Positions 8,025-14,016 of a stretch of DNA of 46,456 nt are shown here, piece after piece. How positions within the stretch are numbered: position 1 is the first letter of the stretch; each line of letters opens with the position of its first letter. The DNA is taken from NCBI GenBank assembly GCA_014859225.1, contig JACUUP010000001.1:1-46456 (forward strand). The letters run 5' to 3'. The translations under genes and the position numbers were made by a program. The notes under the pieces are model-generated. The model searched no databases. It was not told the origin of the DNA and worked only from the letters and a program-made list of their open reading frames with translations. Source of the stretch: Candidatus Aerophobota bacterium (lineage in GTDB: Bacteria; Aerophobota; Aerophobia; Aerophobales; B3-G15).

Positions 8025-8052
8025 ATTATAAATAAAATTATACTACTGTCAA
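8025..8052 (-). promoter_or_regulatory. Consensus sigma70 promoter of arsR-permease operon 1
   Basis: On the minus strand TTGACA (8047-8052), 16 bases, TATAAT (8025-8030): both hexamers match the consensus exactly. The predicted transcription start falls inside the palindrome 8001-8022. Confidence 0.85.
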
Positions 8053-8057
8053 GAATC

Positions 8058-8097
8058 AGGCTCTCTCACCTATAAAACAGGAGTGGTGGCTATTTTT
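8058..8097. repeat. 40-bp direct repeat, copy A
   Basis: Matches 9355-9394 at 39 of 40 positions in the same orientation. The two copies bracket the MNT/HEPN module. Copy B contains the stop codon of the DUF6062-like gene; copy A has no gene attached. Confidence 0.85.
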
Positions 8098-8145
8098 AGC
8101 AGTATTTGCCTCCAAAGCGAGCAAAAAGGGGCAGATTACGCTTGT

Positions 8146-8253
8146 TCATTTTTTTTTAAACTGTTGTTTTAACCCACACGAAGGACAAACGCAGGACCTG
8201 GCAATACGAGGTTTAATAACCTTAATCCGCAGTTCCTTGCTATCTTTAGACAC
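8146..8253 (-). CDS. Possible 35-residue Cys-containing peptide or zinc-ribbon relic
   Basis: A GTG-started frame of 35 codons with AAGGGAG about 6 bases upstream. It is basic and has SCVCPSCGLKQQ, a CxCxxC arrangement like half of a zinc ribbon. It may be the N-terminal scrap of a transposase or a real small protein. It lies within the segment bracketed by the 40-bp direct repeats. Weak support. Confidence 0.25.
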   Translation of the reverse strand: MSKDSKELRIKVIKPRIARSCVCPSCGLKQQFKKK

Positions 8254-8609
8254 TTGATGCTCCCTTCTTTTTGGTAGGAGGTGATTTAAAAACCTGGTTT
8301 TCCCCATGGAAAAAATATGCTAAAAAATTGACATAAACCTGCCACTTTTGGTATAATGAAATGTGGGGAATGTGAAGGACTGGTTAGTGGCAACTTTCAC
8401 TGGAATACGCAGTATAAGTGCGTATACTTTATCATTGTTGAACCTGAAAGTATCCAGCTGGTTATCAAATCTTATCAACCTAAAAGCATTCTCAATGTTC
8501 AGAAACTTTTTGAGAACAAAGAGTTTGAAGAATTCATCTGAATTTATAAAAATATAAAGGAAGAAAATAATTGTAGCTTTAAAAACATTGGGATAGGAGG
8601 ATAAGAGCA
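8254..8609. other. Stretch without a convincing gene
   Basis: This 356-base stretch between the Cys-rich scrap and the nucleotidyltransferase gene holds one clear plus-strand promoter (8328-8357). Two overlapping short open frames follow it, but neither has a usable ribosome site; one starts inside the -10 box. The promoter would give the nucleotidyltransferase mRNA a leader of about 250 bases. I see no hairpin-rich riboswitch-like fold in it. Confidence 0.5.
8328..8357 (+). promoter_or_regulatory. Promoter reading toward MNT/HEPN genes
   Basis: TTGACA (8328-8333), 18-base spacer, TATAAT (8352-8357). Both hexamers are consensus; the spacer is one base longer than ideal. The next genes downstream on this strand are the nucleotidyltransferase and HEPN genes. 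Confidence 0.7.
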
Positions 8610-8939
8610 ATGAGACTAAATGAAAAGGAGGAACTTGCACTGAGAAAATTTAGATCGACAATAGAAAAAGTATTAGGAGGTAATCTTGTAGAAGTAAAGT
8701 TGTTTGGCTCCAGAGTTCGTGGAGACGCTCGGAAGGACTCTGATATAGATGTACTAGTAATCATATCAAGTGGTGACTGGCGGATGCGGGATGTAATTTA
8801 TGACATAGCTACTGATGTACTTCTTGAAACTGAAGTTTGCATATCTCCAAAGGTTATCAACAGAAAGGAGTATGAGTATCTTTCCAATATAGGAGCTCCT
8901 TTTATAACAAATGTTATTCGAGAAGGAATTACAGTATGA
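8610..8939 (+). CDS. MNT-type nucleotidyltransferase (antitoxin of HEPN/MNT pair)
   Basis: A 109-residue minimal nucleotidyltransferase. The catalytic pattern GS-x10-DxD is intact in KLFGSRVRGDARKDSDID (about residues 30-47), followed by the strand VLVIIS. GGAGG lies about 9 bases before the ATG. In characterised HEPN/MNT pairs the MNT protein inactivates the HEPN RNase by AMPylating it; that is the likely role here. The stop overlaps the HEPN start by ATGA. Confidence 0.9.
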   Translation: MRLNEKEELALRKFRSTIEKVLGGNLVEVKLFGSRVRGDARKDSDIDVLVIISSGDWRMRDVIYDIATDVLLETEVCISPKVINRKEYEYLSNIGAPFITNVIREGITV

Positions 8940-9325
8940 ACGAAAGGGAGTGGGCTAATAAAGAATTGATACGGGCTAAAAAGGCTCTTCTTGCGGCAAA
9001 GACGCTATTAGAGAAAGATTTGTTTGAGGATTGTGTCTCCAGAGCTTATTACGCTGTCCTTCATGCTGCAAAGGCAGCTTTGACCTTATCTAAAATTGAA
9101 GTGGATACCCATAATGGAGTACGAAGAATGTTTGGCCTTCATCTTGTTAAAACGGGAAAAATAGAGAAAGAATTTGCGAAAATACTCACAAGAGAGCAAG
9201 AAGATAGAGAAATGGGAGACTATGAAGTTGGTGTCGAAATAGAAGAAGAAACAGCAAGACAAAGAGTTAATGAGGCTGAGAAATTTATACGAAGAATTGA
9301 ACAATACCTTCAGGTAACTAAGTAA
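8936..9325 (+). CDS. HEPN-domain protein (putative RNase toxin)
   Basis: A 129-residue all-helical HEPN protein. The signature Rx6H is visible as SRAYYAVLHAAKAAL (Arg about 38, His about 45), preceded by the usual WANKELIRAKKALLAAK helix. The RxYYAxxH form is typical of partners of MNT nucleotidyltransferases. It is predicted to be a metal-independent RNase toxin neutralised by the upstream MNT protein; the ATGA overlap indicates coupled translation. The pair is bracketed by 40-bp direct repeats, which suggests it was inserted as a unit. Confidence 0.88.
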   Translation: MNEREWANKELIRAKKALLAAKTLLEKDLFEDCVSRAYYAVLHAAKAALTLSKIEVDTHNGVRRMFGLHLVKTGKIEKEFAKILTREQEDREMGDYEVGVEIEEETARQRVNEAEKFIRRIEQYLQVTK

Positions 9326-9354
9326 ATATAAAACTTGCTCGAATTTTTAGCAAG

Positions 9355-9394
9355 AGGCTCTCTCATCTATAAAACAGGAGTGGTGGCTATTTTT
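9355..9394. repeat. 40-bp direct repeat, copy B
   Basis: Partner of 8058-8097. This copy covers the TAG stop (9387-9389) and the last Lys codons of the DUF6062-like gene, so the parental junction probably was DUF6062-like gene followed by the arsR operon. Confidence 0.85.
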
Positions 9395-10058
9395 TCTCTC
9401 CTGTCTCATCCTTGTTTCCCACTATCTTATCCACAACTTTTTTCCAGGAGGTAGATTCGCCACCGAATCCTTCATAAAAGAAGCGATAATCGTGTTTTCT
9501 AATAAACTCTTGGAGCTGAAAAAGATGTTCCTGTAAGGTGTGCAACTGACACTGCTTGAAGATTTCCTTTTCTTCCTCTCTGGCTAATCTTGAACAAATC
9601 ACCAGGAAATGTTGCATACAAAGTCCAAAACTTTGCTGATAGAGATTCTGAAAATCCTTTTCAGGAAAATTTTTTAAAAAGATACTGATATATCGCTCCT
9701 CAACCTCATCGGAAAACCTACAAACCGGACACCCTTTCCCAGGATAAGAAATTTCTGCTCCTTTTTCTATTTTCTCCCTGAGAATTGAGCAAATATCCTC
9801 GTAGATTATTGCTATACCCAGGGGCTTTCCCACCTCTTTGGCTAATGTGGCATGTCTTGGGCAGAACCCATACGATTTTCTCAATTTCTCCCTAACCCCG
9901 GGGTCATTGACCAGTTCATAAAAAAGAGTGTCCATAAAGGAGAGCTCAGACTTTTTAATAAGAAAACAAACAGGGCATGTGTTTTCTTTCATAGCCTCCA
10001 GAAGTTCAAAATAGCTGCTGTCATAAAAACTTTCGTTTCTCTGTTTTTCTTTTCCCAT
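9387..10058 (-). CDS. DUF6062-like Cys-rich protein behind a fluoride riboswitch
   Basis: A 223-residue soluble protein with two similar Cys/His modules: CPVC (near residue 28) with FCPRHA (near 66), and CPVC (near 111) with FGLCMQH (near 144). The spacing suggests two metal or disulfide sites from an internal duplication. It resembles the uncharacterised DUF6062 family. There is no signal peptide and no membrane helix, so it is unlikely to be a fluoride channel itself. It is preceded by its own promoter and a fluoride aptamer with terminator (10148-10276), about 90 bases upstream of the ATG; AAGG lies just before the ATG. The stop lies in a 40-bp direct repeat. A fluoride-induced role is inferred from the riboswitch; the biochemistry is unknown. 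Confidence 0.8.
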   Translation of the reverse strand: MGKEKQRNESFYDSSYFELLEAMKENTCPVCFLIKKSELSFMDTLFYELVNDPGVREKLRKSYGFCPRHATLAKEVGKPLGIAIIYEDICSILREKIEKGAEISYPGKGCPVCRFSDEVEERYISIFLKNFPEKDFQNLYQQSFGLCMQHFLVICSRLAREEEKEIFKQCQLHTLQEHLFQLQEFIRKHDYRFFYEGFGGESTSWKKVVDKIVGNKDETGEKK

Positions 10059-10147
10059 TTTGTGCCTTACAGGTTAAAAATCAAAAGTCTTTGGAAAAAT
10101 ATGTAATCTCCCCCAGAGCTCATGTAAACATAGCTTATGTTTTAAAT

Positions 10148-10178
10148 AAAAAACCCCTACTTTTAAAAAGTAGGGGTT
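10148..10178 (-). terminator. Rho-independent terminator of the fluoride riboswitch
   Basis: A 12-bp perfect stem (arms 10152-10163 and 10167-10178, AACCCCTACTTT with its complement) and a 3-base loop, followed on the minus strand by TTTTTTATTT. Its 5' arm overlaps the aptamer, as in switch-type expression platforms. Confidence 0.92.
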
Positions 10179-10227
10179 ATCATCCTGCACTAATTTGCAG
10201 GCAGTTAAGGGTGAACCCCATCACCTT
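10148..10227 (-). promoter_or_regulatory. Fluoride riboswitch (crcB motif) with expression platform
   Basis: Read on the minus strand, the conserved order of the fluoride aptamer is present: GGTGATGGGGTTCACC (a hairpin GGTGA/TCACC enclosing TGGGGT), then AACTGCCTGC with a stem closed by GTGCAGG, then ATGATAACCCCTACT. The late CCCC pairs back with the GGGG of the first loop to form the pseudoknot, and it is also the 5' arm of the terminator. This layout matches the known Bacillus cereus crcB riboswitch closely, so fluoride binding should prevent termination. The controlled gene is the DUF6062-like gene at 9387-10058, not crcB or a CLC-F antiporter. Confidence 0.92.
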
Positions 10228-10248
10228 GATTTATTGGGCTTGAGAGAC

Positions 10249-10276
10249 ATTCTAATTACTTTCAAGCTTAAGTCAA
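10249..10276 (-). promoter_or_regulatory. Promoter of the fluoride riboswitch transcript
   Basis: Minus strand TTGACT (10271-10276), 16 bases, TAGAAT (10249-10254). The start would be about 15-20 bases upstream of the aptamer, so the riboswitch has its own promoter separate from the cupin/permease operon. Confidence 0.72.
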
Positions 10277-10324
10277 ACAAGTAATTGGTTCAAGCAGAAG
10301 TTTAGTTTCATATATACAAGTCCA

Positions 10325-10633
10325 TTATTCTGTTTTCACTATCTGCATACCCATTATCCTTACTCCACCCTCTGTCCTCATGGACAAAGTCGCCGGCTTC
10401 GTAATAAGGCACTGTCCTTCTCTGATGGTTATCTTTTCCTCGTCCACCGTCACCTCAGCTTCTCCCTCAACAACATAAAAAATGACATGAGAAGACATCT
10501 CACAAACTGGAATTTTGTCCCCGGGAGATAGTGCAATAATTAATGTCTTAAATTCCTTTGCCTTATGAAAAACATTCTTTTGCCTCTCTTCATACGGGTA
10601 TGCGGTCATTGTTTTGAGGTCAAATACCTGCAT
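10325..10633 (-). CDS. Small cupin-domain protein (permease operon)
   Basis: A 102-residue single cupin barrel. The core strands can be followed: LSPGDKIPVCEMSSHVIFYV, VVEGEAEVTVDEEKI, then IREGQCLITKPATLSM. Only one His is seen in the usual metal-binding cluster, so a catalytic metal site is doubtful; it may sense or bind a small ligand. It overlaps the end of the upstream permease gene by 14 bases, and AAGGAG lies ahead of the ATG, so it is the third gene of the two-permease operon. A second cupin of similar size sits next to the other arsR cassette (17697-18044). Confidence 0.85.
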   Translation of the reverse strand: MQVFDLKTMTAYPYEERQKNVFHKAKEFKTLIIALSPGDKIPVCEMSSHVIFYVVEGEAEVTVDEEKITIREGQCLITKPATLSMRTEGGVRIMGMQIVKTE

Positions 10634-11192
10634 TATTTTCTTCTCCTTTTTTAGATTTGTTCATTTTTTTATCGCCCCATTCAACTACTCGTTCTATAAA
10701 AAACCCCATGGCGGCCACCAGGATAATAGTTAGAATGAGTCTGGTAGCCATAAATCCGAATCCTAAAAATTGTAGCTCCACCATCTCCTGAGGAATCTTT
10801 ATGCACGCCCAGGCAGATAGAAAAATAACTATATTGGAGATACTTGCCCCTTTTTTAATGAGAGCCGAAGCTAAAGGAAACGCCACATAAAGAGGACCTG
10901 TGGGAAGCGCACCAAAAAGGATTGCCACAAAGATACCCTTTGTACCTGAAGTTTTGCCCAAATACTTTACCACAAGCTCCCTGGAGATAAAAACACTGAA
11001 AAGACCCATTAAAACCATTACTGCAGGAAGTATCATGATCATCTCAAGAAAAAAATCCCAGGCGGTAGTAGTTACTGGTCCTTTTTTCTCCGGGAAAACT
11101 ACAATAAGAATCGCTACGAAAATCACTATTGCTGCCAGCATAGCCCAATCTCTTACCAATTTTCCTGTTTGTTTTCCTTTTTTACCCCTCAT
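10620..11192 (-). CDS. Half-size ArsP-like permease subunit B
   Basis: A 190-residue membrane protein with about five hydrophobic segments. It contains the half-repeat pattern of PF03773 permeases: VVKYLGKTSGTKGIFVAILF, GALPTGPLYVAFPLASALIK and KIPQEMVELQFLGFGF. It matches one half of the 344-residue permeases at 6.6 and 16.1 kb in layout, so it probably pairs with the product of the gene upstream (11189-11671) to form a complete transporter. Start and upstream stop overlap as ATGA. N- and C-termini are basic and cytoplasmic. Substrate unknown; no arsR is present in this operon. Confidence 0.8.
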   Translation of the reverse strand: MRGKKGKQTGKLVRDWAMLAAIVIFVAILIVVFPEKKGPVTTTAWDFFLEMIMILPAVMVLMGLFSVFISRELVVKYLGKTSGTKGIFVAILFGALPTGPLYVAFPLASALIKKGASISNIVIFLSAWACIKIPQEMVELQFLGFGFMATRLILTIILVAAMGFFIERVVEWGDKKMNKSKKGEENNAGI

Positions 11193-11671
11193 AGAACCGC
11201 CCCCATAATAAGAGCAATAACAATGGCAATGACAAAACTTATTCCATTACGAAGAAAAGCCATTTTCTTTCCCAGTTCTTTTATCTCCAGAGGCAAGGTA
11301 ACTGTTCCAATCATGGTCAATGTGGTGATAAATGCTGCCACGGCAGAAATTGATGCCCCGCTTTTAAGAAGCGATGCAGCAAGGGGAAAGGAGACAAGAG
11401 CTGGAATGTGCAAAACTGCCCCTACCATGGCAATAATAACTATTCCAATCAGGCCGGATTGCTCACCTATAAATTGAGAAATTTTTTCCGGTGGGATAAA
11501 TCCTAAAAGAAGACCAATGAGGATGACAATAATAAGCACAACCGGCAAAATACGCAAAAGTGATTTTGCTGCTACTATAAGAGATTTTTTTGTTTTTTCT
11601 TTGTTTTTAAAAACCGCAAAGAAAAGACAACTAAGGGCAAAGACATTTATGAAAACAGCGGTTAGACTCAT
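11189..11671 (-). CDS. Half-size ArsP-like permease subunit A
   Basis: A 160-residue membrane protein with about four hydrophobic segments and the half-permease pattern IPPEKISQFIGEQSGLIGIV, GAVLHIPALVSFPLAASLLK and TTLTMIGTVTLPLEIKEL. The PALVSFPLAASLLKSGAS stretch parallels GPLYVAFPLASALIKKGAS in the next gene, showing that the two are diverged halves. GAGGTG is 6-7 bases upstream of the ATG. It is first in the operon permease A, permease B, cupin. A small palindromic element (11705-11788) lies directly upstream. Confidence 0.8.
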   Translation of the reverse strand: MSLTAVFINVFALSCLFFAVFKNKEKTKKSLIVAAKSLLRILPVVLIIVILIGLLLGFIPPEKISQFIGEQSGLIGIVIIAMVGAVLHIPALVSFPLAASLLKSGASISAVAAFITTLTMIGTVTLPLEIKELGKKMAFLRNGISFVIAIVIALIMGAVL

Positions 11672-11704
11672 ATTTTCACCTCTATTATTAAAATTTCCAA
11701 AAAC

Positions 11705-11788
11705 AAAAAGGGGACAGATTTATTTTTTTCTTGTGGATACAACAAAGAGACACAAAAAAAGAGAAAATAAATCTGTCCCCTTTTTTTT
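11705..11788. mobile_element. Palindromic MITE-like element, copy 1
   Basis: Terminal inverted arms of about 22-24 bases: GGGGACAGATTTATTTT on the left (near 11710-11726) and its complement on the right (11763-11782), with A and T runs outside and about 35 bases inside. The same arms flank a different interior at 15764-15831. There is no coding capacity, so it is probably mobilised in trans. Confidence 0.72.
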
Positions 11789-11809
11789 CTTTGTGACCCC
11801 CCTGATTAT

Positions 11810-12025
11810 TTACTCTTTTTCTATTTCCTCTATCCTGTTTTTTACCGCCTCAAGTTTTTTCTCCAGTACATCCTTCATATTCCGCAAGTACTCTATCTCC
11901 TCTTCCTTAGAGACAGGGTGACAGCATCCCCAGAAAGGATGCCCCATGGGATGCACATACTGGTAAAAATGAGGATGGGGATATCCTCCCACACAACATC
12001 CTGAGTGTATGTAGCCTCCACACAT
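11810..12025 (-). CDS. Small Cys/His/Gly-rich protein with C-terminal coiled coil
   Basis: 71 residues. The N-terminal half is rich in Cys, His, Gly, Tyr and Pro (CGGYIHSGCCVGGYPHPH, then HPMGHPFWGCCHP) and could bind metal. The C-terminal half is a charged helix (EEIEYLRNMKDVLEKKLEAV) that looks like a coiled coil. The layout resembles DUF5320-type small proteins. The start is ATG 12025 with AGGAGG 8 bases upstream; an in-frame GTG at 12034 overlaps that site. It lies about 30 bases after the ABC-2 permease and is likely co-transcribed. Function unknown. Confidence 0.75.
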   Translation of the reverse strand: MCGGYIHSGCCVGGYPHPHFYQYVHPMGHPFWGCCHPVSKEEEIEYLRNMKDVLEKKLEAVKNRIEEIEKE

Positions 12026-12055
12026 AATAATCACCTCCTGCTTATTTTTTATAGG

Positions 12056-12823
12056 CTATAGTGCCTTTATAAGATTTTTTCGGTGCAATTTAACAGCAAA
12101 AGTAAAAAATGCTATAGAAAAAGCTAAGAGCGCTATAATATTAAGAAAAACAGGGTAAAATTCCAAGCCATATAAGCTATACCTGATTAAATCCGCACTA
12201 TAAGTCAAAGGAGAGACGCTGGATACAGCCTTTCCCCAGGAAGGAAGATTCTCCAGAGGTATAAATATACCGCTTATGAAAATGAGAGGAAACCTGATAA
12301 GGGCAGAGAGCATCATTACTTGAGAGGGAGCCTCAGTTGCCGGGGAAGATAAAAGAACTCCCAGGGAGGAAAAACATAAAGAAGATAAAACCATACCCAC
12401 TAAAAAAATGGCTGAATGTAAAATGCTCGTATGGAAAAAAATAATACCTATCAAAAGAGGTGCAAAAGATATAACTATACCAAACACAAGCCCCGCAAGC
12501 ACATCACCTAAAAGAATGGCAAAAAGGGAAACAGGCGTGCTGAGGAGCCTCTCGTAGGTTCTGGCACCTCTTTCCCAGGGAGTTACTAAGGGTCCAACCG
12601 AGGAAGAGGTGAAAAAAAGGGTCATACTCACAAGCGCAGGAACAAGAATATGGGTTTGAACCTGCCTTCCCAGGGAAAAGGCTAAAAAGAAAAACACAGG
12701 AAAAAGGATGCCAAAGATTATCACCGGAGGCTTCAGATAGTAAATACGGGCATCTTTTTCCGCCACTACCAGTGAACCTCTTAAGTTGAAAATGAAATTA
12801 GAAAATCTTTGCTCTTTAAACAT
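12056..12823 (-). CDS. ABC-2 type transporter permease
   Basis: 255 residues with six hydrophobic segments typical of ABC-2 membrane proteins, including the amphipathic stretch GPLVTPWERGARTYERLLST before helix 3 and the late FPLIFISGIFIPLENLP signature. It forms an exporter with the ATPase encoded just upstream, which it overlaps by 8 bases. Substrate unknown; drug, lipid or polysaccharide precursors are usual for the family. Confidence 0.9.
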   Translation of the reverse strand: MFKEQRFSNFIFNLRGSLVVAEKDARIYYLKPPVIIFGILFPVFFFLAFSLGRQVQTHILVPALVSMTLFFTSSSVGPLVTPWERGARTYERLLSTPVSLFAILLGDVLAGLVFGIVISFAPLLIGIIFFHTSILHSAIFLVGMVLSSLCFSSLGVLLSSPATEAPSQVMMLSALIRFPLIFISGIFIPLENLPSWGKAVSSVSPLTYSADLIRYSLYGLEFYPVFLNIIALLAFSIAFFTFAVKLHRKNLIKAL

Positions 12824-13769
12824 CGGTTGTCTCCCTTTCTTCGGTAAGTTTTAGAAATACATCTTCTAAACTTGGACCCAGTGTATTAAGCGAGGTAAAG
12901 TGTAAATTATTTTTCATTGCATGTTCGCCAAGTTTCTTGATTAGCGCATCTGGATTCTGGGTGTAGAGTTTAAATTTATCACCTAATCTCTGGCATCGGT
13001 TAACCTCCGGGATGCTTTCCATCCAATTGACATCTGCAAAAGTTACGTTAAAGGAAACTTCTACCGATTGAGTCTTTTGGAAAGCACCCTTTAGTTGCTC
13101 CGGACTATCAGAGGCAACTATCCTGCCTTTGTTAATGATAGCCACTCTATCACAGAGAATATTTGCCTCATCAATGTTATGCGTGGTTAAAAAAATAGTT
13201 TTCCCTTTTGACCTTAGCTCCTGTAATATATCTCTTATCATTCTGCTACTTTTCACATCCAATCCAGAAGTTGGCTCATCAAGAAAAAGTACTTCCGGCT
13301 GATGAATTAAACACATAGCAAGAATGAGTCTTTGTTTCATCCCCCTGGAGAATCTTCTTGTTTTTTCTTCTTTTCTTTCCCAGAGGTCAAATTTTTGCAG
13401 AAGCTCTTTTGCTCTTTCCTCCCTTTCCCTTCGCTTAACAGCATACATTTTCCCCATGAGCATTATGTTATCCCGGGCAGAAAGGTCCACATACACATTA
13501 CACACCTCGGGAACAACTCCCATTATCTTTTTTGCTGCAATTGGATTTTTAAGGGTATCAATCCCTGAAACCTCAACTTTTCCCTTATCGGGCAAAAGGA
13601 TTCCCGTGACAATACGTATGGTGGTGGTCTTTCCTGCCCCATTTGGTCCCAGAAAACCAAAAATCTCACCCTTTATCACCTCAAAACTTACATTATCCAC
13701 CGCCAAAAAATCCCCATAGTATTTGGTGAGACCATGAACTTTAACTGCCACCTCTTTTTTCTCCATCAT
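12816..13769 (-). CDS. ABC transporter ATP-binding protein
   Basis: 317 residues with a complete nucleotide-binding domain: Walker A GPNGAGKTTT (about 40-49), signature FSRGMKQR, Walker B VLFLDEPTSGLD and switch His in LTTHN. The roughly 90-residue C-terminal extension is typical of drug-type (CcmA/DrrA-like) exporters. ATG codons at 13769 and 13766 are both possible, behind a GGGAGA site. It is the first gene of the ATPase, ABC-2 permease, small Cys-rich protein operon. It is divergent from pfkA, with promoter elements on both strands between them. Confidence 0.92.
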   Translation of the reverse strand: MMEKKEVAVKVHGLTKYYGDFLAVDNVSFEVIKGEIFGFLGPNGAGKTTTIRIVTGILLPDKGKVEVSGIDTLKNPIAAKKIMGVVPEVCNVYVDLSARDNIMLMGKMYAVKRREREERAKELLQKFDLWERKEEKTRRFSRGMKQRLILAMCLIHQPEVLFLDEPTSGLDVKSSRMIRDILQELRSKGKTIFLTTHNIDEANILCDRVAIINKGRIVASDSPEQLKGAFQKTQSVEVSFNVTFADVNWMESIPEVNRCQRLGDKFKLYTQNPDALIKKLGEHAMKNNLHFTSLNTLGPSLEDVFLKLTEERETTDV

Positions 13770-13904
13770 GTTCTATCTCTCCCGAAAAATGCTGCTAATT
13801 TCTATTTTTCCCATAGCATTACCAGAACTTATTTTCTTTTTGTAACCTGCAAACTTTTTGCTTGCCATTTGTCCTGCTAAAATAAGTGTATCAATATTTA
13901 CTTA

Positions 13905-13933
13905 TATAATAACAAAAAACTATACCCTGTCAA
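13905..13933 (-). promoter_or_regulatory. Probable promoter for ABC exporter operon
   Basis: Minus-strand TTGACA (13928-13933) is followed by an AT-rich -10 region TTATATAA around 13903-13910 with 17-19 base spacing. The -35 is consensus; the -10 register is uncertain. Confidence 0.5.
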
Positions 13934-13959
13934 GTGGGTTTAATTGAAAGTGAATTTAG

Positions 13960-13988
13960 TTGACATATAGAGGAAAACAGCGTAAAAT
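13960..13988 (+). promoter_or_regulatory. pfkA promoter
   Basis: TTGACA (13960-13965), 17 bases, TAAAAT (13983-13988). It directly precedes the phosphofructokinase gene and shows that the long upstream extension of that frame is not coding. Confidence 0.78.
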
Positions 13989-14016
13989 CAAGCAAAAATA
14001 CAGCAAAGGTGAAAAT

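Noticed and set aside
8356-8557. Two overlapping short plus-strand frames (61 and 64 codons)
   Set aside because: One starts inside the -10 box and neither has a ribosome site; the sequence shows no domain features.
9334-9354. Stem CTTGCT/AGCAAG after the HEPN gene as terminator
   Set aside because: Only six base pairs and not followed by T residues.
13960-14016. N-terminal extension of PfkA from TTG 13960
   Set aside because: The TTG is part of the TTGACA -35 box, and AAGGTG supports TTG 14017, which gives the normal protein length.
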